From Candidatus Zixiibacteriota bacterium (GTDB taxonomy: Bacteria > Zixibacteria > MSB-5A5 > GN15 > JAAZOE01): 8,965 nucleotides of DNA. The stretch covers positions 1 through 8,965 of the forward strand of contig JAUUYJ010000089.1 in the NCBI GenBank assembly GCA_030588275.1, read 5' to 3'. The notes beneath the pieces were generated by a model. That model was not told the origin of the DNA, ran no database searches, and worked only from the letters and a program-made list of their open reading frames with translations. Position 1 is the stretch's first letter, and each line of letters begins with the position of its first letter. The position numbers were made by a program, and so were the translations under genes. Of the stretch, positions 1 to 6,495 are shown piece by piece.

Positions 1-2
1 CG

Positions 3-3000
3 ATTTTAAAACTGAATGTTTATATCGACAATGATACTTATGACGAAGCGGAAGAATTAAGTCGCTTGTTCGGTATCTGTTATGTTGATCCTCAGGATAC
101 CGCTTCGGATGATCCTCTCGGAGAGTATCGTAAGCCGGGGTATTTTGAGCAAGCTCTCTCAGAGGATTACTACTTTGACCCCAAGCCGAGGAATGCCGGT
201 GTCGAAGGTTATTATATTCAATTCACCCGATCCGCCGCCGGGTCACGCGATATTATCGGTGTTTATATGGAAGTTCAGCGGAACTGGAACGATGGATCTA
301 CGACGATTGACACGATTGGAAGCATTACCGGTGATACCCTGCGCCTAAAACTCATCAAGCCGCGCAATCATACCAAAGTAAATCATCATATCTGGGAATA
401 TGAATGGCGCAATGTCTATGCGCTCAATTCCCGGAATATTGATTTGACCGAATTGGAGATAAACGTTTACAAAGGCACTCCGATAGGTCAGAACCAGCCG
501 AACCCGGATGATCTCGATCATCAAAACGGAACCAAGTACATACAAATAATGGGACTTGACAATGGTGATGATAATGGTAATGGGGTTCGAGATGGCCAGG
601 TGGATAAAAATGTCTTTATAGATGTTAACCTGGGGCTTCTCTTTCTCCCCGATCGCCATCCGTTTGATTCGCCCGTTTCATTTGCCGTAGATGTCGATTC
701 ACAGCAGGTATTTTTGCAGGATTCGGTTCCGGAGATTTACAATACAACTTTGTCCACGCGGACCAGCGCCGCTTCGCAATATTATTTTACGGTGGCAATG
801 AAGGGGCAGGGCCAGGCCAGTATTAATTTAAATGCTTCGAATATCATTGAAGGGTCTGAGGTGGTTACTTATAAGGGTGAGCGGCTGGTCAAGGGGCGCG
901 ATTATAATATTGATTATGATTTTGGCAACTTGACACTTCTGGATGACAAATTTACCGACTTGAATTCCAGCCTTTCGATTATCTATGAGAAGGCACCGCT
1001 GTTTTCCTTATCTCGTAAAACGCTACTGGGGACACGCGTTGCATGGGTTCCCAATCGAGACTTCAATCTTGGCACAACGGTATTGTTTAAATCGGAAAAA
1101 TCGACCAACCGGAAACCAAAAATCGGTGAGGAGACATCCAAAATCCTGGTTCTGGATGCCGATTTTAGTTATAAATTTGAAAACCCAATAGCCACCAGCC
1201 TTATCAACCTGTTGCCCTTTTACAGCGGCATGGCCAATTCATATATGAGTTTCAAGGGGGAAGTGGCCCGATCAATTCCGACCCCTAATGTTGATGGGGC
1301 GGTATTTATAGATGACTTTGAGGGTGCAAAAGATGGCTATTCTCTCGGAGTCCTAAGACCCAACTGGCGGTTGTCTTCCAGACCGGTGCACATTGTTGAT
1401 TCCATTTCGGAGCGGGGCCGGTTTACCTGGTACAATCCTTTTACGCAGGTACCGACGACCGAAATTTGGAAGCGGGATATCGCGTCGGGTGAGCAGGATG
1501 CCACCCATGTCTTAACTCTGGAGTTTAAACCGGTTGATTTCAAAAGAGAGCGTGACACCATTAACATGGTTGTCGATACGATCATTCATCCGATTGAACC
1601 GGAGCATGCCTGGAACGGAATTATGCGTAACATCTCTCGCGGAGTTGTGGCTCAACTGGTCAACTCCCAGCTTCTTGAAATGCGGGTTAAGGGGGATATG
1701 GGGATTATTCATATCGATCTGGGGCGTATTTCAGAGGATATTGATGGGGATGGTGTTAAGGATAATGAGGATACCCGTGGTTACCGGATTTTGGAAGATG
1801 AGATGGATACTGGGTTGGACAGCATTTTTAGCCCACAGGAGTTTGGCTATGATCCTATTTTAAATCCTGATCCATCCGGAGATGATTTTGACATTAACAA
1901 TATCTGGAGGATTAACGGTACTGAAGGAAATGGGAATGACCTTGATGGCGGAACCAAACCAGATACCGAGGATCCCGACTTTGACGATCTTGATATTATC
2001 AATAGCTATTATTCATTCCGGGTTGATCTGTCCGATTCTCTATTTGAAGTGCCCGACACTCGCAACGATTTTGGATGGAAAACGATTCGGATTCCAATTC
2101 GTGATCCCAGTATGGTCGATACCATTATCGGCGATCCCTCGTGGGAGGAGATTGAATTCGCCAGAATCTGGATCGATTCGGCAACGTCTAATTATGCGGA
2201 CAATAATTTTTTAAATTCGATCAAGATTCAATTTGCCACAATCGAACTTCTCTCAACCACCTGGGGTGATTCGTTATATATTGCCGACTCCATCAGAAGT
2301 GGACCGGTTGGTTTTGACGTCGCTGTGGTCAACGACGAAGTTGATGAGAATTATTTTTCTCCGCCCGACGTCGGTGGATTTATCGATCAGGCGCGTGATG
2401 TAATTGAAGTTGAGCAATCGTTATTGCTCAACTTTGAAAATCTTAACGCCCAGATTCTGGTCAACGATCCCGATTCCGGGTTGGTTCTGGCGGCCGATAC
2501 CGGCTTGGCGGTCCGTCGCTTTTTCCGTCCTAACAACTATATGGGTTACGGTCAGTTGGAAGCATTTGTCTATGGCAAAGATATTGTTGATGATTCGGTC
2601 ATGTTCTTTTTCCGGCTTGGCTTTGATGCCTCGGCCTATTATGAATTTCGTACCATTATCAAACCTGGCTGGCATCCTGATAATCATGTAAAAATTAAAT
2701 TCAGCGAAATCACCGGACTAAAGGCCGAGCTTCTTGATCGACGGGCTAAGGGGATTGATTCTTCTCTTTCGATAGAAGATGGGAATTACCGAGTTAAAAT
2801 CAAGGTTCACGGTCAGGATCCAACGTTGACTCGTATTCAGTATTTTGCAATGGGACTTGTGAATCTTGATACGAGTAAAACCGCATCGGGTCAGATTTGG
2901 ATCGACGAACTTCGGCTAACTGATGTGCGTGATGATGTCGGCACGGCGGCCCGATTCTCAGTTAATGGTAATATGTCCGATCTTGTGACCTACAATTTTT

Positions 3001-4982
3001 CCTTCTCTAACCAGGATGCCTATTATCGAGGTGTGTCAGCTTCGACCAAGGGTGGAGCGGCCAACAACCTTGGATCGGGACAGACGAAACAGAGCTACAA
3101 TTTTTCCGGTTCGATTAAGATGTCCAAATTTTTCCCCCGTTCTTTGGAGATGAGCATGCCGGTGTCGGTCTCCTGGTCACAGTCAACGCAGGAACCACTG
3201 CTGAGAACAGGAACCGATATTACCGTTCCTGAAGAATTGATCAAACAGGAGACGCAGGTTTCAATCTCAAAGGGATTTTCAATTTCCGAAAGTTTCAAAA
3301 AGAAAACCAGAAATCCGCTGTTCTCGGTGCTACTGAATCGTCTTAAGACCAGGTTTAGTTATAATGTAAGCTCAGGGCATTCGGCTCGGCAGCCGATGTT
3401 CTTTTCCGAGAGGCACAGTACGACCGCCAATTATAATATGAGTATGAAAAAGCCTCCGACGATTGTACCGTTTAGATGGCTGGAGGCATTACGTGTTCCT
3501 TTTGGATTGCCGAAAACAAGATTGTATTTGTACCCGACGCGACTTGATTTCAGCGGTACCTTAACCGGTTCCCATTCGAAATCACTTAACGAGACCAATG
3601 CCAATCCAACCAATACCAAGCTGGATTTCAGGGGTGGGATGAACCTCGGGTACAAAATAATCGATAACATTACCGGTACTTACAGTTTTAGCACGACCCG
3701 CGACTTGAGAGACCCGGCGACATTGAATCTGACGGTTAATCCGAAAAAATTCAAACTGGGTATTGAAAAAGCATACAATCAAAGTTTCAAGGTCGGTTAT
3801 TCACCAAGTTTGTTTAAGTTTTTGACCCACAAATTTGATTACTCATCCAACTATTCAGATACATACAAGAGTGGGCGGGACTCTCTGTTTTATCATAGTG
3901 TAAGTTCCAAAAACTCCATCGGTGCCAATTTCACGCTTAAACATTCTTTACTTCTGGGGTCGAACAAGCGCCGGCGTGGTGGTATTAAAGAAGCGTCCGA
4001 TAGTAGTTTCTCAATCTTTTCTGTTTTTGGAAAAGCTTTGACCGGCATCCGTTATGTTAGCGATGCTATTAAACCGATTAGTCTGAAGGTGGGGAAGAGC
4101 CGGGCAATCTCCATTCCGGGACTGGATGGGAAAGCATCACAACTATTCCGCTTAGGGATTTCGGATGATCCGGGTGTGGACGAGGTCGAGTCGGGGTCGT
4201 TTGGTGGACGGCGCGGACGATCTGAATCCGGTTCTATCGGAGCCGGTTCCGGGGTTGCTCTGTTTGCCGGTCTGGGAGCCGACGTTTCATATAGTACCTC
4301 TGTTCGTGAAACTTTTGATTCCAATCCAACCAAGAATACCCAGGAAACCTGGCCCGACCTGAAGTTTAACTTCCGAGGCATCAAAGGATTGTGGATCCTC
4401 GGTGATCTGATAAATAAATTCTCTCCCAGTTCCCGATATGTCAGGTCCAGCGACAATCGTCGCAATACCGACGCTCCTTTTAATAATGAGGAGAAAACCA
4501 AGACAGCTTATTCACCATTGATATCAATCTCATTTTCTCCGGCTCGATCATTAAAGACTTCGGCCCGCTATGAAAAATCGGTTAACACGACGATGAAGAT
4601 AAAAGAAGCATCGGGTGATTTGATAAGTATCAGTAAAAATTATACTCAAAGTATGTCATTCAATACTTCCTACAGCTTTCGCAATCCCTCCGGAATCAAG
4701 TTACCGATTTTCGGTCGTCTGAAATTTGAATCGATAATGTCTCTTTCGGTTGATGTCTCATATCAAAAATCGCATACCGAGCTGGCCAAGTCTCCCAATA
4801 TTGACGAATTTGATCTGACCACCGAAAAGACCAATTTTACCGTTCGTCCCAACGCCTCCTATAGCTTTTCATCAACGGTTAAGGGGGGGCTGTCGGCGCG
4901 TTGGGGAGACAGCAATGATCTGCGTTCCCGGACAAAGCGGCATACGCGCGAGATTGGAATTTGGGTCGAACTCCGCTTTTAG
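3..4982 (+). CDS. sprA: SprA-family outer-membrane translocon protein, 5' end missing
   Basis: The reading frame is open at the window edge, so the true start lies upstream; 1659 residues are visible, while Flavobacterium SprA is about 2400. SprA forms the giant outer-membrane beta-barrel through which type IX secretion cargo leaves the periplasm, and it is also needed for gliding. Landmarks I recognise, in family order: VDVDSQQVFLQDSVPEIY near 687, a LLGTRVAW...NLGTTVLF strand pair near 1020-1095, FIDDFEG near 1305, GRISED near 1722, and an EGN...KPDTEDPD block near 1923-1979. From about 2950 to the end the sequence is rich in alternating beta-strand patterns, with LYLYPTRLDFSGTLTGSHSK near 3520. 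It ends in WVELRF, the terminal aromatic typical of outer-membrane barrels. Asp-rich loops and a Gly/Ser/Arg stretch are unusual local features. The family call is firm; use in a full type IX system is inferred, since no other Por/Gld gene is visible. Confidence 0.9.
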   Translation: MLKLNVYIDNDTYDEAEELSRLFGICYVDPQDTASDDPLGEYRKPGYFEQALSEDYYFDPKPRNAGVEGYYIQFTRSAAGSRDIIGVYMEVQRNWNDGSTTIDTIGSITGDTLRLKLIKPRNHTKVNHHIWEYEWRNVYALNSRNIDLTELEINVYKGTPIGQNQPNPDDLDHQNGTKYIQIMGLDNGDDNGNGVRDGQVDKNVFIDVNLGLLFLPDRHPFDSPVSFAVDVDSQQVFLQDSVPEIYNTTLSTRTSAASQYYFTVAMKGQGQASINLNASNIIEGSEVVTYKGERLVKGRDYNIDYDFGNLTLLDDKFTDLNSSLSIIYEKAPLFSLSRKTLLGTRVAWVPNRDFNLGTTVLFKSEKSTNRKPKIGEETSKILVLDADFSYKFENPIATSLINLLPFYSGMANSYMSFKGEVARSIPTPNVDGAVFIDDFEGAKDGYSLGVLRPNWRLSSRPVHIVDSISERGRFTWYNPFTQVPTTEIWKRDIASGEQDATHVLTLEFKPVDFKRERDTINMVVDTIIHPIEPEHAWNGIMRNISRGVVAQLVNSQLLEMRVKGDMGIIHIDLGRISEDIDGDGVKDNEDTRGYRILEDEMDTGLDSIFSPQEFGYDPILNPDPSGDDFDINNIWRINGTEGNGNDLDGGTKPDTEDPDFDDLDIINSYYSFRVDLSDSLFEVPDTRNDFGWKTIRIPIRDPSMVDTIIGDPSWEEIEFARIWIDSATSNYADNNFLNSIKIQFATIELLSTTWGDSLYIADSIRSGPVGFDVAVVNDEVDENYFSPPDVGGFIDQARDVIEVEQSLLLNFENLNAQILVNDPDSGLVLAADTGLAVRRFFRPNNYMGYGQLEAFVYGKDIVDDSVMFFFRLGFDASAYYEFRTIIKPGWHPDNHVKIKFSEITGLKAELLDRRAKGIDSSLSIEDGNYRVKIKVHGQDPTLTRIQYFAMGLVNLDTSKTASGQIWIDELRLTDVRDDVGTAARFSVNGNMSDLVTYNFSFSNQDAYYRGVSASTKGGAANNLGSGQTKQSYNFSGSIKMSKFFPRSLEMSMPVSVSWSQSTQEPLLRTGTDITVPEELIKQETQVSISKGFSISESFKKKTRNPLFSVLLNRLKTRFSYNVSSGHSARQPMFFSERHSTTANYNMSMKKPPTIVPFRWLEALRVPFGLPKTRLYLYPTRLDFSGTLTGSHSKSLNETNANPTNTKLDFRGGMNLGYKIIDNITGTYSFSTTRDLRDPATLNLTVNPKKFKLGIEKAYNQSFKVGYSPSLFKFLTHKFDYSSNYSDTYKSGRDSLFYHSVSSKNSIGANFTLKHSLLLGSNKRRRGGIKEASDSSFSIFSVFGKALTGIRYVSDAIKPISLKVGKSRAISIPGLDGKASQLFRLGISDDPGVDEVESGSFGGRRGRSESGSIGAGSGVALFAGLGADVSYSTSVRETFDSNPTKNTQETWPDLKFNFRGIKGLWILGDLINKFSPSSRYVRSSDNRRNTDAPFNNEEKTKTAYSPLISISFSPARSLKTSARYEKSVNTTMKIKEASGDLISISKNYTQSMSFNTSYSFRNPSGIKLPIFGRLKFESIMSLSVDVSYQKSHTELAKSPNIDEFDLTTEKTNFTVRPNASYSFSSTVKGGLSARWGDSNDLRSRTKRHTREIGIWVELRF
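552..605 (+). other. Asp/Asn/Gly-rich loop in SprA, calcium-site-like
   Basis: The codons read GLDNGDDNGNGVRDGQVD. Alternating Asp/Asn with Gly resembles calcium-binding loops of the EF-hand or thrombospondin type-3 kind. It sits where other SprA proteins have a GLD...DG segment, so this is probably an elaboration of a conserved loop rather than an inserted domain. Metal binding is inferred from composition only. Confidence 0.4.
1737..1772 (+). other. DIDGDGVKDNED loop in SprA, calcium-site-like
   Basis: The segment reads DIDGDGVKDNED, directly after GRISE, and fits the DxDGDGxxDxxD spacing of EF-hand-like or thrombospondin type-3 calcium loops. A second Asp-rich run follows at 1926-1994 (NGNDLDGG, then KPDTEDPDFDDLD), the latter at the conserved PD.ED site of the family. 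Calcium binding is a prediction from the motif. Confidence 0.5.
4191..4253 (+). other. Gly/Ser/Arg-rich low-complexity stretch in the SprA barrel
   Basis: Twenty-one codons encode almost only Gly, Ser and Arg (SGSFGGRRGRSESG, then SIGAGSG). It lies between an acidic DDPGVDEVE run and a beta-like VALFAGLGADVSYS strand, so it probably forms a flexible, positively charged loop or plug-like insertion. A shorter basic run (NKRRRGG) occurs about 225 bases earlier. Confidence 0.45.
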
Positions 4983-4993
4983 AGAAAAACAGT

Positions 4994-5023
4994 TTGACAA
5001 ACTCTCTTTACGGCACCTTTATT
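4994..5023 (+). promoter_or_regulatory. Candidate promoter for selA-selB
   Basis: A perfect TTGACA (4994-4999) is followed after 18 bases by TTTATT (5018-5023), a 4 of 6 match to TATAAT. It lies just after the sprA stop and about 90 bases before the selA start. FCB bacteria often use a different promoter (TAnnTTTG); TTTATTTG at 5022-5029 is a near match to that form but lacks a well-spaced upstream TTTG. Either could serve, and neither is proven. Confidence 0.3.
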
Positions 5024-5081
5024 TATTTGATCTGAAACGATTACCTTATGCCTTTATTTAAATAGATCGGGTTAACCGATT
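5016..5081. repeat. Imperfect direct repeat pair upstream of selA
   Basis: The 10-mer CCTTTATTTA occurs at 5016-5025 and again at 5051-5060. Each copy is followed by GATC (5029-5032; 5065-5068) and then CGATT (5038-5042; 5077-5081). The same three words thus recur in the same order with a period of 35 to 39 bases. This could be a small tandem duplication or a paired protein-binding site in the selA leader. Confidence 0.45.
5066..5080. repeat. Small inverted repeat in the selA leader
   Basis: ATCGG (5066-5070) and CCGAT (5076-5080) flank GTTAA, giving a 5-bp stem with a 5-base loop, or read as DNA an interrupted palindrome around GTTAAC. It lies 33 bases before the selA ATG. It is too short for a terminator and has no T-run. 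It could be an operator half or a leader hairpin. Confidence 0.3.
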
Positions 5082-5113
5082 GAAACAGATAGCCCCACTT
5101 TTTGGATGGTCAT

Positions 5114-6493
5114 ATGGCAGTTTCCAAAACTAATTATGAAGCATTATCCGAGTTTCCATCGGTTGAAATACTGTCCCATCACAGTTCTCTCAAAAGGTAT
5201 AGAGATCGCCTGCCACAACCAATCATCGTTGATCTTGTCCGCCAATCCTTGGCCGATCTGAAAAAAATATATAAGCATGATGATGGAAAGGTCTCAGAGC
5301 ACAAGCTGGTCAAGGAGATCAAACTGCGTCTTGATTTTGCTCTGCGGTACGAGTTGAAGCAGGTCATCAATGGGACCGGGATTGTCATCCACACCAACTT
5401 GGGACGTTCCCCGATATCGTCTGAGATTGCGGCGCAGGCGTTATCGGAGGCGACTGGATATTGCAATCTGGAGTATGATCTCAAAACCGGAGGACGGGGT
5501 CGTCGGGGGCAGATTGCCGAACAGTTTTTGGCAAAACTTTGTCGAACCGAATCGGGAACGCTGGTGAATAATAATGCCGCCGCTCTGTTTATTATTCTCA
5601 ACAGTTTGGCCAATCGCAAGGAAGTGATAATTTCTCGGGGTGAATTGGTGCAAATCGGGGGCGGTTTTAAAATCCCGGAGATAATGAAAAAATCGGGAGT
5701 CCGCTTAGTTGAAGTAGGAACTACCAACCGTACTTCAGTTGACGATTACCGGTCGGCGATTACCGAGCGGACCGGAATGATTCTTAAGGTGCATCGTTCC
5801 AATTTTGTGCAGGAAGGGTTTGTTGCCGAAGCGAGTCTCGCCGACTTATCCAAACTTTGCCGCGAAAAAAATATTATATCGGTCAACGATTTGGGTTCCG
5901 GTTTGATCAGTTTTCCAAAAGGGATCAGAATCAAGGATGAACCGCATCTCGGTGAATCGATTAAATCTGGCTTTGACCTGACCTGTTTTTCGGGAGATAA
6001 ATTAATCGGTGCTGTCCAGACCGGGATGATTGTCGGCCAGTCGGAACTGATAAAAAAAATAAAAGCAAATCCACTATTCAGAACGATGCGATGCGACAAG
6101 TTAACCTTTTCCATTATCACTCGCACCCTTCAGTCGTATCTGAATAACAAGCAGTTTGAAGATATCCCGATTTGGAAAATGATCTCAATTCCATTACCAG
6201 AGCTTAAACTCCGGGGAGAAGATATCTTATCAAAAGTTGGCAGTTCTGATCTTATCCTGGCGGCGACCCGTGCCTATCTCGGTGGCGGATCGACGCCGGA
6301 ACGGTCGATCCCATCTTTGGCGTTGTCATTGGGAACGGCCCAGAACTCCAATAAGGTTGCTTCCCAATTCAGATCAAACGAACCACCCATTATTGGGCGT
6401 GTCGAAAATGATCGGTTTCTGCTCGATCTGAGAACCATTCCGTCCGAACTTGATCACCTCCTGATCAAAGCGATAAAAAAGATCGTCACCTAA
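5114..6493 (+). CDS. selA: L-seryl-tRNA(Sec) selenium transferase
   Basis: SelA is a PLP enzyme that converts Ser-tRNA(Sec) to Sec-tRNA(Sec) with selenophosphate in the cytosol. Landmarks in this 459-residue reading: the N-terminal tRNA-contact region (FPSVEILSH, then a long helix), NGTGIVIHTNLGR near 86-98, VNNNAAA at 151-157, SRGELVQIGGGF near 174-185, EVGTTNR near 200-206, and the PLP lysine in CFSGDK (K296; K295 in E. coli). C-terminal marks are GGGSTPERSIPS and IIGRVENDRFLLDLR. Length matches E. coli SelA (463). The bases after the lysine encode LIGAVQTG, where E. coli has LLGGPQAG. I chose the ATG at 5114, which has GGATGG four bases upstream; an in-frame TTG at 5102 would add four residues. 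The stop is 2 bases before selB, indicating one operon and coupled translation. Confidence 0.97.
   Translation: MAVSKTNYEALSEFPSVEILSHHSSLKRYRDRLPQPIIVDLVRQSLADLKKIYKHDDGKVSEHKLVKEIKLRLDFALRYELKQVINGTGIVIHTNLGRSPISSEIAAQALSEATGYCNLEYDLKTGGRGRRGQIAEQFLAKLCRTESGTLVNNNAAALFIILNSLANRKEVIISRGELVQIGGGFKIPEIMKKSGVRLVEVGTTNRTSVDDYRSAITERTGMILKVHRSNFVQEGFVAEASLADLSKLCREKNIISVNDLGSGLISFPKGIRIKDEPHLGESIKSGFDLTCFSGDKLIGAVQTGMIVGQSELIKKIKANPLFRTMRCDKLTFSIITRTLQSYLNNKQFEDIPIWKMISIPLPELKLRGEDILSKVGSSDLILAATRAYLGGGSTPERSIPSLALSLGTAQNSNKVASQFRSNEPPIIGRVENDRFLLDLRTIPSELDHLLIKAIKKIVT
6450..6468. repeat. Perfect 7-bp hairpin at the end of selA
   Basis: TTGATCA (6450-6456) pairs fully with TGATCAA (6462-6468) around a CCTCC loop. 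The central GATCACCTCCT equals, as I recall it, the conserved 3' tail of bacterial 16S rRNA (the anti-Shine-Dalgarno region). It lies inside the coding sequence for the Leu-Asp-His-Leu-Leu-Ile-Lys stretch, 45 bases before the selB ATG and 6 bases before a slippery heptamer. There is no T-run after it, so it is not a terminator. Confidence 0.45.
6475..6481 (+). promoter_or_regulatory. Slippery heptamer before the selA stop codon
   Basis: The heptamer A AAA AAG is in the phase needed for tandem slippage (codons ATA AAA AAG). This is the sequence used for -1 frameshifting in E. coli dnaX. The selA stop TAA is at 6491-6493. In the -1 frame the codons from 6481 read DRHLN and then run into the selB ATG with no stop. 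A slip would give a SelA-SelB fusion of about 1092 residues. No strong downstream stimulatory hairpin is evident; only a 4-bp stem, GTTC/GAAC, at 6502-6512. Confidence 0.3.
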
Positions 6494-6495
6494 AC

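Noticed and set aside
3601..4336. Recurring CCAATCCAACCAA word in sprA (near 3602 and 4322)
   Set aside because: Both copies encode Asn-Pro-Thr in otherwise unlike loops. One shared 13-mer does not support a real internal repeat.
4052..4501. Minus-strand open frame of 149 codons opposite sprA
   Set aside because: Its product is Pro/Arg/Ser-rich with no recognisable domain, and it mirrors the Gly/Ser-rich sense codons. It is a shadow of sprA.
4991..5003. Hairpin AGTTT-GAC-AAACT just after the sprA stop as a terminator
   Set aside because: Only 5 bp, AT-rich, with no clean T-run after it, and it overlaps the TTGACA of the candidate promoter. I cannot support a terminator.
5102..5113. TTG at 5102 as the start of selA
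   Set aside because: No Shine-Dalgarno before it, while the ATG at 5114 has GGATGG upstream and gives a normal SelA N terminus. The difference is only four residues.
4983..5113. tRNA(Sec) or another small RNA gene in the only real intergenic gap
   Set aside because: I found no cloverleaf, T-loop (GGTTCGANTCC-like) or CCA end; only short repeats and promoter-like words are present.
5179..5727. Minus-strand open frame of 182 codons opposite selA
   Set aside because: The sense strand encodes a clear SelA with conserved motifs throughout; the antisense product shows no family features.
6052..6059. A8 run in selA (also an A7 run at 5261-5267) as a frameshift site
   Set aside because: These arise from Lys-Lys-Ile codons. 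A slip inside selA would only truncate the enzyme, and nothing nearby suggests a programmed event.
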